Shown here: piece after piece, positions 13,554 to 22,134 of the stretch
How the letters are laid out: every line of letters starts with the position of its first letter
How positions within the stretch are numbered: the stretch's first letter is position 1
Assembly: GCF_032401055.1 (NCBI RefSeq)
Contig: NZ_CP135529.1
Coordinates: 2,912,501 to 2,976,500 of the forward strand
Direction: 5' to 3'
Source of the DNA: Tardiphaga sp. 709
GTDB taxonomy: Bacteria; Pseudomonadota; Alphaproteobacteria; Rhizobiales; Xanthobacteraceae
DNA: 64,000 nucleotides
Made by a program: the position numbers and the translations under genes
Notes under the pieces: model-generated
Database searches by the model: none
What the model was told of the DNA's origin: nothing
What the model saw: only the letters and a program-made list of their open reading frames with translations

Positions 13554-13612
13554 GCCTGTTTAGCGAGTTGTTTAACGTGGCTGCAAGCCGGCCGGCTCAA
13601 ATGACCACGGAA
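13554..13612 (-). ncRNA. SAM-II riboswitch (metX leader)
   Basis: The transcript reads CCGTGG, TCATTTGAGCC, then CTTGCAGCCACGTTAAACAA and CGCTAAA, the order and core of the SAM-II aptamer known from alphaproteobacterial metA/metX leaders. CGTGG pairs with CCACG to form P1, and the CGCTAAA tail makes the pseudoknot. The CCGGCCGGC stretch in the loop looks a few bases longer than in the members I recall. It binds S-adenosylmethionine and should switch off metX-metW when SAM is high. A terminator lies just downstream. Confidence 0.88.
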
Positions 13613-13621
13613 GAACCCAGA

Positions 13622-13649
13622 AACTAGTCCCACACCCGCCTGCCGTCAA
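13622..13649 (-). promoter_or_regulatory. Likely metXW promoter
   Basis: On the minus strand TTGACG (13644-13649), a 16-nt spacer and CTAGTT (13622-13627). The implied transcription start near 13615 falls just before the riboswitch, which supports the call; the -10 is weak. Confidence 0.45.
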
Positions 13650-13821
13650 TATGGGCATCCCCCGGTCAAATTGCCCAACTGCCCTGCGGCCAAATCCTCC
13701 ATGTTTTCTTTGCTTTCCGGCACCGTCTTACCTAATCAATGGCCGTGCCCGCCGGCTCCCCGGAGCCGGCCCGGCAAGCTTGACGGGACCTATCACGCCT
13801 CCCGTCCCGAAGGTTTTGAAC

Positions 13822-14673
13822 ATGTCGAAATTACCACCCGCTCCGCCCTCGCTGGATGAACTGCGCAAAGAGATCGACAGCATCGACGCGCAGGTTCACG
13901 CCCTGTTGATGCAGCGCGGCGACATCATCGACCGGCTGATTTCGGTGAAGCAGACCCAGGAGGTCGGCTCCGCCTTCCGGCCGGCGCGCGAGGCCGACAT
14001 GATGCGCCGTCTGGTGCAGCGCCATCGCGGCATCCTGCCGATCGACACCGTCGAGAGCATCTGGCGGGTGATCATCTCGACTTTCACTTACGTTCAGGCG
14101 CCGTTCTCGGTGCATGCGGATCTGTCGCTCGGCGAAAGCGCTATGCGGGATTCCGCGCGCTTTCATTTCGGCTTCACCGTACCTTACGTCGCGCATTTCA
14201 GCGCCGCCGCAGCGGTCGAGGCCGTGGCCAAGTCCAAGGGCGATCTCGCGCTTGTCTCGGCGACGTCCAGCCGCACGCCATGGTGGATTCCACTGGAAGC
14301 CCAGGGCGCGCCGAAGATCATCGCACGCCTGCCGTTCATCGAACGCGCCGACCATCCGGCCGCGCTTCCCGTGTTTGTGGTGTCGCGCGTCGCCGACAGC
14401 GCCATGGTGACCGAAGTCGAGATGTGGAGCGTGCGAGTATCCGGCTGGAATGCCGAGACCGCGCGCGCGCTGTCGCCGCTGGCCGAAATCGTCGCCGTGC
14501 CGGATACCGCCTTTGACGGTGCAGCGCTGCTGATCTCAATCACCTCGGCCTCGAGCCTCGACAAGATCAAGTCGGCGCTGATCGAGGCTGGTGCCTCGGT
14601 GCGCTCCACGGCTCTCGTCGGCAGCCACGCAACCCGCTATACCGTGCCCGCCGGCGGCGCACCGCGCTCGTAA
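13822..14673 (+). CDS. Chorismate mutase with degenerate prephenate-dehydratase-like C-terminus
   Basis: A 283-aa protein from the ATG at 13822 (MSKLPPAPPSLDEL). Residues 10-95 are an all-helical AroQ chorismate mutase: LRKEIDSIDAQVHALLMQRG, then DRLISVKQ and FRPAREADMMRR, with the family's Arg and Lys residues in place. It converts chorismate to prephenate in the cytosol. The remaining 190 residues resemble a prephenate dehydratase fold with an ACT-like end, but where that enzyme has its catalytic Thr-Arg-Phe this protein reads DHPAALPVFVVS, so dehydratase activity is doubtful and a regulatory role is possible. First gene of an operon with hisC (27 nt on) and tyrA, which supports the aromatic pathway. 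Confidence 0.85.
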   Translation: MSKLPPAPPSLDELRKEIDSIDAQVHALLMQRGDIIDRLISVKQTQEVGSAFRPAREADMMRRLVQRHRGILPIDTVESIWRVIISTFTYVQAPFSVHADLSLGESAMRDSARFHFGFTVPYVAHFSAAAAVEAVAKSKGDLALVSATSSRTPWWIPLEAQGAPKIIARLPFIERADHPAALPVFVVSRVADSAMVTEVEMWSVRVSGWNAETARALSPLAEIVAVPDTAFDGAALLISITSASSLDKIKSALIEAGASVRSTALVGSHATRYTVPAGGAPRS

Positions 14674-14699
14674 GCCAATCTGACGTTCTGGAGTTGAAG

Positions 14700-15803
14700 A
14701 TGTCCCGTCCTGTGCCGAAGCCCGGCATTCTCGATATCGCGCCCTACACCCCTGGCAAGAGCCCGGTGGTGGAGCCGGGCCGCAAGACCTACAAGCTGTC
14801 GGCCAACGAGACGCCGTTCGGCCCATCGTCGCGCGCCAAGGACGCCTTTGCCACCGCTGTCGCGCATCTCGAGGATTATCCGGAAGGCACGTCGAAGGTA
14901 CTGCGCGAGGCGCTCGGCCACCGCTTCGGCCTCGATCCCGCGCAGATCATCTGCGGTGCCGGCTCCGACGAAATTCTCAACCTGATTGCGCATGTCTATC
15001 TCGGCCCCGGCGACGAGGCGATTTCGACCGCACACGGCTTCCTGGTCTACCCAATCGCTACCCAGGCGAACGGCGCCACCAATGTGGTCGCTCCGGAAAC
15101 CAACTTCACCTGCAACGTCGACGCGATTCTGAACTGCGTCACGCCGCGCACCAAGCTGGTGTGGCTGGCGAACCCGAACAACCCGACTGGCACCTATCTG
15201 CCGTCCGCCGAGATCAAGCGCCTGCGCGCCGGCCTGCCGGAGCACGTGCTGCTGGTGCTCGACGCCGCATACTGGGACTACGTGACCAAGGGCGACTACG
15301 ACAACGGCCTGGAGCTGGCGAAGACCACCGAGAATACCGTCGCCACCTACACCTTCTCGAAGGTGCACGGCCTGGCCGCCTTGCGGATCGGCTGGATGTT
15401 CGGCCCTGCGCACATCGTCGATGCGATGAACCGGATTCGTGGGCCGTTCAACGTCTCGGCGCCGGCAATGATGGCCGCAGTGGGGGCGATCGAGGACACC
15501 GGCCATGTCGAGATGTCGCGCACATACACCGCCAAGTGGATCGGCATCCTGACCGAGGAAATCACCAAGCTCGGCATTGAGGTGACGCCAAGCGTAGCCA
15601 ATTTCTTGCTGATGCATTTTCCGGCGACCGGCAAGACCGCAGCGGATGCCGATGCGTTCCTGACCAGGCGCGGGCTGGTGCTGCGCGCCGTAACCAATTA
15701 CGGCCTGCCGAACTCGCTGCGCATGACCATCGGCACCGAGGAAGCCAACAGGTTGGTGATAGAGACGCTGCGTGAATTCATGGCATCGAATTCGGGGCAA
15801 TGA
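14700..15803 (+). CDS. hisC: Histidinol-phosphate/aromatic aminotransferase HisC
   Basis: PLP-dependent class I/II aminotransferase of 367 aa. It shows the HisC pattern: KLSANETPFGPS near the N-terminus, the cofactor-binding CGAGSDEIL, LANPNNPTGTYL, and the Schiff-base lysine in TFSKVHGLAALRIGW (K221). HisC makes histidinol phosphate; HisC paralogues placed between chorismate mutase and tyrA, as here, often also act on phenylpyruvate, hydroxyphenylpyruvate or prephenate. A second hisC in the genome would favour the aromatic role. Start at ATG 14700; a TTG two codons earlier is less likely. It is followed directly by tyrA. Confidence 0.92.
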   Translation: MSRPVPKPGILDIAPYTPGKSPVVEPGRKTYKLSANETPFGPSSRAKDAFATAVAHLEDYPEGTSKVLREALGHRFGLDPAQIICGAGSDEILNLIAHVYLGPGDEAISTAHGFLVYPIATQANGATNVVAPETNFTCNVDAILNCVTPRTKLVWLANPNNPTGTYLPSAEIKRLRAGLPEHVLLVLDAAYWDYVTKGDYDNGLELAKTTENTVATYTFSKVHGLAALRIGWMFGPAHIVDAMNRIRGPFNVSAPAMMAAVGAIEDTGHVEMSRTYTAKWIGILTEEITKLGIEVTPSVANFLLMHFPATGKTAADADAFLTRRGLVLRAVTNYGLPNSLRMTIGTEEANRLVIETLREFMASNSGQ

Positions 15804-15804
15804 C

Positions 15805-16743
15805 GTGAGCGCCACGCCGCCCTTCAAACGTATCGCGCTGATCGGGCTTGGCCTGATCGGCTCGTCGCTGGCGCGCGGCATCCAGCAGCTCGGCCTTGCC
15901 GGTGAATTGGTTGCCACCGACAATTCGGCGGCCGTGCGCGCGCGCGCCGTCGAGATCAAACTCGCCGATCGCATAGCCGACGACAATGCCAGCGCGGTAA
16001 AGGATGCCGATCTCGTCATCGCCTGCGTACCCGTCGGCGTGGCGGGCGACGTGGCAAAGAGCATCGCGGCGCATCTTTCGCCTGGCGCGATCGTCTCCGA
16101 CGTCGGTTCGGTGAAAGCCTCCGTGCTGCATGCGATGTCGGAATATCTGCCGGACAACATCCACTTCATTCCCGCGCATCCGGTCGCCGGCACGGAAAAC
16201 TCCGGTCCGGATTCCGGCTTCGCCGAATTGTTCAGCAATCGCTGGTGCATCCTGACGCCGCCTGAGGGCGCGGATCCCGCAGCCGTCGAGAAGCTCACCG
16301 GCTTCTGGGCTGCACTCGGCGCCAATGTCGAGATCATGCAGGCCGCGCATCACGACTTGGTGCTCGCGGTCACCAGCCATCTGCCGCATCTGATCGCTTA
16401 TACAATCGTAGGCACGGCCGACGAGCTCGAAGACGTCACGAGGTCGGAAGTGCTGAAGTTCTCCGCGGGCGGTTTCCGCGATTTCACCCGTATCGCAGCA
16501 TCAGACCCGACCATGTGGCGCGACGTATTCCTCGCCAACAAGGACGCGGTGCTGGAAATGCTCGGTACCTTCCAGGAAGACCTGTCGAAGCTGACCCGCG
16601 CCATCCGCCGCGATGACGGCGATGCGCTGTTCGAGCATTTCACCCGGACGCGTGCGATCCGCCGCGGCATCGTGAGTATCGGTCAGGATGAAGCGGCGCC
16701 GGACTTCGGGCGCAAGCATCAGGCCCTGACGAAGAAGGACTGA
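15805..16743 (+). CDS. tyrA: Prephenate/arogenate dehydrogenase TyrA
   Basis: A 312-aa NAD(P)-dependent dehydrogenase of tyrosine synthesis, oxidising and decarboxylating prephenate or arogenate. The N-terminal Rossmann loop IALIGLGLIGSSLA starts at residue 9; the prephenate-binding region includes IPAHPVAGTENSGP and a catalytic-type His in VTSHLPHLIAY. The GTG start at 15805 lies 1 nt past the hisC stop (TGACGTG), so translation is coupled. An ATG 33 nt upstream inside hisC is unlikely. With the chorismate mutase and HisC this makes a compact tyrosine branch. Cofactor and substrate preference are not readable with confidence. Confidence 0.92.
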   Translation: MSATPPFKRIALIGLGLIGSSLARGIQQLGLAGELVATDNSAAVRARAVEIKLADRIADDNASAVKDADLVIACVPVGVAGDVAKSIAAHLSPGAIVSDVGSVKASVLHAMSEYLPDNIHFIPAHPVAGTENSGPDSGFAELFSNRWCILTPPEGADPAAVEKLTGFWAALGANVEIMQAAHHDLVLAVTSHLPHLIAYTIVGTADELEDVTRSEVLKFSAGGFRDFTRIAASDPTMWRDVFLANKDAVLEMLGTFQEDLSKLTRAIRRDDGDALFEHFTRTRAIRRGIVSIGQDEAAPDFGRKHQALTKKD

Positions 16744-16759
16744 GCGCAGGACCAACAGC

Positions 16760-16845
16760 CGTCATTGCGAGCGAAGCGAAGCAATCCAGCCTTACTTGCT
16801 TTGCGGCTTCTGGATTGCCGCGTCGCTTCGCTCCTCGCAATGACG
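16760..16845. repeat. Dispersed palindromic repeat after tyrA
   Basis: Long imperfect inverted repeat: CGTCATTGCGAGCGAAGCGA at one end and TCGCTTCGCTCCTCGCAATGACG at the other, with AATCCAG/CTGGATT inside. I recognise it as a common intergenic palindrome of Bradyrhizobium relatives. It lies between convergent tyrA and the DUF2125 gene and may act as a two-way terminator. Confidence 0.7.
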
Positions 16846-16869
16846 TGGAGAGGCCGGTGAACCTCACGC

Positions 16870-18060
16870 CTAAAACAACGGCGGGATCTGCGCCACGCGC
16901 AGCGGCCCGAGGAACACCGCGCCATCGACGAATTTCAGCGGGAACGACCGCGCCGCTTTACCTTCCAGGACAGCCGCAGTCCCGATCGAATTGACGCCGG
17001 CGGCAAGGCCGCTGCCGGCGTTCTTGCGTACGACATTGCCGAGACCGGGGATCGCGCGATCCAGCGCACCGAGGATGTTGTTGACGTCCTGCGATTTCAC
17101 GCCGGGCGCAATGCGATCCAGCGCCTCCTGAGGCACGCCCATCTCCAGCAACTTGTCGATCCCGAGGGCGGCGATAGCCTTGTCCAGCCCCGCCACGGTC
17201 ATCTGCAATTCGCCGTCGAGATTGCCCGCGGCGGTCAGACCGAGCGAGCCCGTCGCCAGCGAGAGGATCTCGCCCTGCTGGACGCGCGACTGCACGATCT
17301 CGACGCGCCCACCTGCAGCCTGAAGCTCGCGGAAACGCTGCGGCCACGGCTTGGGCGAGACATCCTTGAGGCCGCTGAGCAATGCGCGGATATCGGCATC
17401 GAACGGCGCTGCGAGGATCGGATGAACATCGGCAATGCTGCCGCTCCTGATCTGCAGGGCCGTCTCGATCACCGGTTTGTCCGGCGTCGAATTCACTGCC
17501 GTGCGGCCGTGCAATTCGACCTGTTTGGCGCGCGCGGTCGGCGCCTGCACCGAGCCGGCGAAGCGGTCGAGCGACACGTCGTCGAACACGATGTCGGCGC
17601 TGTCAGGCGTACCCGGCAGACCGGTGATGCTGCTGCGGGCGGAGCTCCAATTCATCACCATCGCCGGCTGACCGCGATCGGACAGGACGGCCGGCGCGGT
17701 GAATTCGGCGACCAGGAGCCGCGGCGTGTAGATCTGCGCAACCACGACGATCTCACCGAGCTTCGCGGTGATCGGCACCTGCGTCGCATTCTGGGTGGCC
17801 GTTTGCGAGGTCAGCGAAACGCTGACACCGCTGCAGCGGACTTCGAGCCGGAACGGAAAGCCGGAGACCGAACGGTTGGCGCAATCATAGACGCGGCCAG
17901 CCGCGGCCTCGCGGGCGCGCCAGATATCGACGTTTTCGTCGACCTTGGACGCGGCATAGAACCAGAAGCCGCTCCACGCCGCCGCAAGGACGACGATGAT
18001 GACGGGCAGGATGAAAATCGGCCAGAGGCGGCGCTGGGTGGGCTGTGCATATTCGGACAT
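16870..18060 (-). CDS. DUF2125 domain-containing envelope protein
   Basis: A 396-aa protein from the ATG at 18060 (MSEYAQPTQRRL). One membrane segment near residues 12-34 anchors it with a large periplasmic part; the NCANRSVSGFPFR-type cysteine motif (YDCANRSVSGFPFRLEVRC) is the hallmark of the DUF2125 family. Function is unknown in the family. A farther upstream start giving 426 aa is possible but would put the membrane segment well inside. It converges with tyrA across a palindromic repeat and is divergent from the ChaC gene. Confidence 0.85.
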   Translation of the reverse strand: MSEYAQPTQRRLWPIFILPVIIVVLAAAWSGFWFYAASKVDENVDIWRAREAAAGRVYDCANRSVSGFPFRLEVRCSGVSVSLTSQTATQNATQVPITAKLGEIVVVAQIYTPRLLVAEFTAPAVLSDRGQPAMVMNWSSARSSITGLPGTPDSADIVFDDVSLDRFAGSVQAPTARAKQVELHGRTAVNSTPDKPVIETALQIRSGSIADVHPILAAPFDADIRALLSGLKDVSPKPWPQRFRELQAAGGRVEIVQSRVQQGEILSLATGSLGLTAAGNLDGELQMTVAGLDKAIAALGIDKLLEMGVPQEALDRIAPGVKSQDVNNILGALDRAIPGLGNVVRKNAGSGLAAGVNSIGTAAVLEGKAARSFPLKFVDGAVFLGPLRVAQIPPLF

Positions 18061-18187
18061 GGCGGGACGTAGATCGCATGATTTTGTCAAATCGGCGATC
18101 CCTTTCATGGGGTTATCCTGTCGTCGCAGGGCCACATTGCAGGAAATCAAGATCGCCCGGGCCCAAGGTTTCTGCTAGGTCGGCAGG

Positions 18188-18745
18188 ATGACCGCGAAAA
18201 TCACCGCCGAGCCCGATTCCGACAGCGATCTCTGGGTGTTCGGCTATGGCTCGCTGATGTGGCGGCCGGGCTTCGAGTTCATCGAACAGGTCCCAGCCCG
18301 GCTGATCGGCGAACATCGGGCGCTCTGCGTCTATTCCTTTGACCACCGCGGCACGCCGGAAAAGCCCGGCCTCGTGCTCGGCCTGGACCGCGGCGGCGCC
18401 TGCCGCGGCATTGCCTTTCGCGTGGCCGCCAAGCTGCGCCACGACACCATCGCCTATCTCAGGGAGCGCGAGCAGACCACCCATGTCTATCGCGAGGTCA
18501 TGCGCTCGGTCTGGCTGGATGACGTGGAGCGCACCCGGGTCAGCGCGCTGGCCTATGTGGTCGATCGCGGCCATGTGCAATATGCCGGACGATTGAGCCT
18601 CAGCGAACAATTGCACTTCGTGCGGCAGGGCCACGGCCGTTCCGGGCTGAACCGCGATTACGTGCTGTCGACCGTGAAGGCCATCGAGGCCGAGGGTTTT
18701 CGCGACGCGCAGCTCCATCAGCTCGCAGCCATGCTGCACGAGTGA
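18188..18745 (+). CDS. Gamma-glutamylcyclotransferase (ChaC type)
   Basis: A 185-aa enzyme of the ChaC family, which cleaves glutathione to 5-oxoproline and Cys-Gly in the cytosol. The VFGYGSLMWRPGFEF motif (about residues 18-32) is the substrate-binding loop. Catalysis needs a glutamate in the later REREQ/TTHVYRE region, where E residues are present. Length and motifs are ordinary. It ends just before a repeat cluster and converges with the plsC-like gene. Confidence 0.88.
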   Translation: MTAKITAEPDSDSDLWVFGYGSLMWRPGFEFIEQVPARLIGEHRALCVYSFDHRGTPEKPGLVLGLDRGGACRGIAFRVAAKLRHDTIAYLREREQTTHVYREVMRSVWLDDVERTRVSALAYVVDRGHVQYAGRLSLSEQLHFVRQGHGRSGLNRDYVLSTVKAIEAEGFRDAQLHQLAAMLHE

Positions 18746-18753
18746 GATCTGTC

Positions 18754-18900
18754 TTGCCCTCTCCCCTTGTGGGAGAGGGTGGATCGACCGCGTTAGCGGT
18801 CGAGACGGGTGAGGGGTAGCCACAGGCTCCGCGCCCTGCGGCTACCCCTCATCCGTCGCGGCCTTCGGCCGCGCCACCTTCTCCCACAAGGGGAGAAGGG
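18754..18900. repeat. Dispersed intergenic repeat between chaC and plsC
   Basis: About 145 bp with inverted copies of CCCTCTCCCCTTGTGGGAGA and TCTCCCACAAGGGGAGAAGG at its ends, plus inner arms GGTTGCC-like GTAGCC/GGCTAC around CGGTCGAGACGGGTGAGGGG. It is of the same general kind as 23530-23690 and 26490-26636. It lies between convergent genes. Confidence 0.65.
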
Positions 18901-18904
18901 AAGA

Positions 18905-19678
18905 TCACGACTCCTTCACCGCCACATTCGGCACGCGCCCGAAGATCGTCGCCTGCTCCGCGCGCGCCTCGGCAACGATGCGATCGGTGGCTGCCTCGAT
19001 CGACGTGCTGATCGCCGCGATGAATTCCTTGCGTGGCAGGCCGGGCGGCAACGGGTCGAGAAACTCCACCACCAGCGTGCCGGGATAGCGCAGGAAAGTG
19101 CGGCGCGGCCAGAACAGGCCGGAATTCAGCGCCACCGGCAGACACGGCGCGCCGGATTTGGCGTAGATCTGCGCGACACCGGGTTTGTAATCCGGTGGTG
19201 CCTCGACAGGCCGACGCGTGCCTTCGGGAAAGATAATGAGCTGACGGCCGAGCTGGATTTCTTCGGTGGCGCGCTTAGCCATATCGATGAGCGAACGCGC
19301 CCCGCCATCACGATCGACGCCGATCATCTTCGACTTCTTGAGGTACCAGCCAAAGAACGGAATCTGCCCGAGCTCGCGCTTGTAGATGAACAGCGGCCGA
19401 TCGAAGAACGGCATCAGCGCGAAGGTCTCCCACATCGATTGATGTTTCGAGGCGACCACCAGCGGCCCCGCCGGAATTTTCTCGAGACCGCGATAATCGA
19501 CCCTGGTATTGCAGACGATACGCATGAGCCAGATGCTGCTGGTCGCCCACGCTTTCGCGATCGCCATGAAGGCGCGCGGCGGCATCACGAAGGTTGGAAT
19601 CGCCACCAGGATCCAGAACACCAGCAGCACATAGAACAGCACGTTGTAGATCAACGAACGCACGAATATCGAAGTCAT
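18905..19678 (-). CDS. 1-acyl-sn-glycerol-3-phosphate acyltransferase (PlsC type)
   Basis: A 257-aa membrane-bound acyltransferase that should add the second acyl chain to lysophosphatidic acid at the inner membrane. Hydrophobic N-terminus (about 8-32); the PlsC block is visible as ASKHQSMWETFAL and later FPEGTRRPVEAPP. The first motif is H-x4-E rather than the usual H-x4-D. Last gene of the ftsE-ftsX-ydcF-plsC run on the minus strand, starting 27 nt after the ydcF-like gene. Substrate class is inferred from the family. Confidence 0.88.
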   Translation of the reverse strand: MTSIFVRSLIYNVLFYVLLVFWILVAIPTFVMPPRAFMAIAKAWATSSIWLMRIVCNTRVDYRGLEKIPAGPLVVASKHQSMWETFALMPFFDRPLFIYKRELGQIPFFGWYLKKSKMIGVDRDGGARSLIDMAKRATEEIQLGRQLIIFPEGTRRPVEAPPDYKPGVAQIYAKSGAPCLPVALNSGLFWPRRTFLRYPGTLVVEFLDPLPPGLPRKEFIAAISTSIEAATDRIVAEARAEQATIFGRVPNVAVKES

Positions 19679-19704
19679 GGTGTTCCGATCAGCTCAATTG
19701 CAGT

Positions 19705-20430
19705 TCAATTCGCAGACGCCGTGGCCGGCCGGCGTTGCGGCGCGTCGCTCTGCTGGTCGCTGCCGGAATCCGGCATCAGATCAATGCCGATATTCGCCAG
19801 CCGCACCCGCGCTTCAGCCGCGAGATATTTGACATATTCCGATAGCAGCAACCGCAGCGTCGGGCCACTGGTCCACCACGGCTCGTCACGCCATTTGTCG
19901 CCAATCACCGAGAACGGAATCAGCTCGATATCCGGCATCTCATGTGACATTTCGACGATCGCGCGCGGCATGTGATAATTCGAGGTCACCACGATCAGCG
20001 ACTTGAAGCCGCGCTCATGGACCCAGCGTTTGGTCTCCACCGCATTGCTGCGGGTATTGACGGCGGAGCGATCGAGATCAACGCAACAATCCAGCAGCCG
20101 CTGGCTGTCCGGTAGCGTGCGCGAGATATTGGCCGCACCGTTGGTGGGATGCACGCCGGAGATCAGCAACCGTTTGCCGAAGCCATTGGCGAGCAGTTCG
20201 AGCGCGTCCGCAACGCGCGACGACCCGCCGGTCAGGACCACGATGCCGTCGGCATTGGCGGATGGCTTTAATTCGCCACTGCGGAGTTGCGCAAGAAACG
20301 CAACGAAGCCGATGGCGCCGACCATGAAAGACAGCGCGAACGCGACCACGAGTGCCGCACGGATGACGCGCCGCCGCGGTGGCGCGGCGACGTGCATCCC
20401 CGTGGTGTCCTGGTCGTCGAGCAAGGTCAT
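19705..20430 (-). CDS. YdcF/ElyC family membrane protein (DUF218)
   Basis: A 241-aa protein from the ATG at 20430 (MTLLDDQDTTGM). One membrane segment about residues 24-47, then a DUF218 domain with GIVVLTGGSSRVADALELL, LISGVHP and VTSNYHMPRA, the typical conserved blocks. Members such as ElyC and SanA act in envelope or undecaprenyl-lipid homeostasis, but the exact reaction is unknown. An in-frame start 21 codons upstream is possible. It sits between ftsX and the acyltransferase gene. Confidence 0.82.
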   Translation of the reverse strand: MTLLDDQDTTGMHVAAPPRRRVIRAALVVAFALSFMVGAIGFVAFLAQLRSGELKPSANADGIVVLTGGSSRVADALELLANGFGKRLLISGVHPTNGAANISRTLPDSQRLLDCCVDLDRSAVNTRSNAVETKRWVHERGFKSLIVVTSNYHMPRAIVEMSHEMPDIELIPFSVIGDKWRDEPWWTSGPTLRLLLSEYVKYLAAEARVRLANIGIDLMPDSGSDQQSDAPQRRPATASAN

Positions 20431-20510
20431 CGGTCTGGCGTTTGGTCCTTTGGCAGCAATCTTAGGTATTTTTCGGCGCCTTGGCGATGCCACCGCCGGT
20501 GCCTGACGCG

Positions 20511-21482
20511 TTACTCGATATCGTTCAGCGTCGAGAACAATGTGCGGCGCGATGCCCAGGCGGTAATTCCTGCTATCAACAGCGCCTGCCCTGCCACCGC
20601 GAGATAGCCTGACGACCGCAGCGAGAACGTCCCGAGCAATGCGGCGAACTGGTCGCCCACCGGCGTGCCGGAAAACCAGCTCGCGATCGACTCCGAAAAT
20701 CCGAACATCAGCATCGCGGCACCGCCGCCAATGATACCGCCCTGCAGGCCAAGCCGCAGAAAGTGGCGGAAGAAGCGATTGGCGATATAGCGGTCGCCCG
20801 CGCCGACGAAATGCAGCACTTCGACGATCGGCCGGTTCGCCGCCATCGCGCCGCGCGTCGCAAAGGATACAGAGATAATGGTGGCGATAATAACCAGCGC
20901 AAGGATGCCGAGCCCGGCCAGCACCGTTGCCGATGTCATCGAGCGCATCCGCTCCACCCAGGCGCGATGATCGTCAACGCTGGCCGAGGGCACAGCCTGC
21001 GTCACCCGTTTGCGCAAACCAACGATATCGAGCGCCGCGCCTGGAGTGACGCGCGCAATGATCACGCGCGGCACCGGCAGGTCGTCGAGTGACAGTCCCG
21101 TGCCCAGCCACGGCTCCAGCAACTGCGCCGATTGCTCCCGGCTATAGGGCTGCACCTCGACAATCCCCGGCTGGCCGCGAATGGCATCGGTCACCGCCTG
21201 TGTATCGCGGTCGAGATCGCGGCCGCCCACCGGCTTCACCTGGATCGTGATTTCGCTGGCGACTTCCGATTGCCACTCCGACGCCGACGCGCTGATCAAT
21301 AGCACTGCGCCTGTGGTGATGGAGGCGAGGAAGGTCATGATGGCGACGACGGCGACCAGCGCGCGGCCGGCGATCGAACCGCGCGGCACGATCGGGGATG
21401 CATTGCGCGCCTTCGCCGGGACCTGCGGGCGATCGGTGCCGAGGTCCATCAGCGGGCCGTGTTCTTCGCCGATTCTACTCAT
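20511..21482 (-). CDS. ftsX: Cell division ABC transporter permease FtsX
   Basis: A 323-aa integral membrane protein with a cytosolic N-tail, a first membrane segment about residues 40-62, a periplasmic loop domain (about 65-190) and three further membrane segments in the FtsX permease domain. With FtsE it controls peptidoglycan hydrolases at the septum rather than transporting a solute. Its ATG overlaps the ftsE stop by 8 nt (ATGAGTAG), so it is translationally coupled and stoichiometric with FtsE. Confidence 0.92.
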   Translation of the reverse strand: MSRIGEEHGPLMDLGTDRPQVPAKARNASPIVPRGSIAGRALVAVVAIMTFLASITTGAVLLISASASEWQSEVASEITIQVKPVGGRDLDRDTQAVTDAIRGQPGIVEVQPYSREQSAQLLEPWLGTGLSLDDLPVPRVIIARVTPGAALDIVGLRKRVTQAVPSASVDDHRAWVERMRSMTSATVLAGLGILALVIIATIISVSFATRGAMAANRPIVEVLHFVGAGDRYIANRFFRHFLRLGLQGGIIGGGAAMLMFGFSESIASWFSGTPVGDQFAALLGTFSLRSSGYLAVAGQALLIAGITAWASRRTLFSTLNDIE

Positions 21483-22134
21483 AGATATGCAGCCGGCCTT
21501 GATGCAGCACCATGCGCCGCGCGTCGTATTGATCCATCAATGTAATATCGTGGGTTGCGATAATCACCGCGGTGCCCGACTTGTTGAGTTCGATGAACAG
21601 CCGCAGCAGACGCCGGCCCAGCGTCGGATCGACGTTACCCGTCGGCTCGTCCGCCAGCAGCAGCATGGGCCGCGCAATCACGGCGCGCGCAATGGCGGCG
21701 CGCTGCTTCTCGCCGCCCGACAGGATCGGCGGCAGTGCGTCCATGCGGTCGCCGAGGCCCACCCATTTCAGCAGATCGATGACTTCGCGCCGGTAGCTGG
21801 ACTCCTCACGCCCCATCACCCGGAACGGCAGCGCGACATTCTCATAGGTCGTCATGTGGTCGAGCAGACGGAAATCCTGCAACACGATACCGATGCGCTT
21901 GCGCAGGTCGGCGATCTCGTCCTTGCCGAGCAGCGAGATATCCTGGCCGAACAGATTGACCAGGCCGCGGGTCGGCCGCAGCGACAGGAACAGCAGGCGC
22001 AGCAACGAGGTCTTGCCGGCGCCGGAGGGACCGGTCAGAAACTGGAACGAATGCGCAGGGATCTGGAAATTGAGGTCGCGCAGAATCTCCGGGCCAAGCC
22101 CGTAGCGCAAACCAACATTTTCGAACCGGACCAC
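21475..22134 (-). CDS. ftsE: Cell division ATP-binding protein FtsE
   Basis: A 219-aa ABC ATPase: Walker A TGPSGAGKTSLL (about 37-48), Q-loop in LQDFRLLDH, signature LSGGEKQR and Walker B MLLLADEPTGN. The short length and the N-terminal MVRFENVGLRYG are typical of FtsE, the cytosolic partner of FtsX. First gene of the ftsE-ftsX-ydcF-plsC run and divergent from the zinc-ribbon gene. Confidence 0.94.
   Translation of the reverse strand: MVRFENVGLRYGLGPEILRDLNFQIPAHSFQFLTGPSGAGKTSLLRLLFLSLRPTRGLVNLFGQDISLLGKDEIADLRKRIGIVLQDFRLLDHMTTYENVALPFRVMGREESSYRREVIDLLKWVGLGDRMDALPPILSGGEKQRAAIARAVIARPMLLLADEPTGNVDPTLGRRLLRLFIELNKSGTAVIIATHDITLMDQYDARRMVLHQGRLHIYE

Noticed and set aside
14637-16337. Minus-strand frame of 566 codons across hisC and tyrA
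   Set aside because: It covers two known genes in antisense with random composition.
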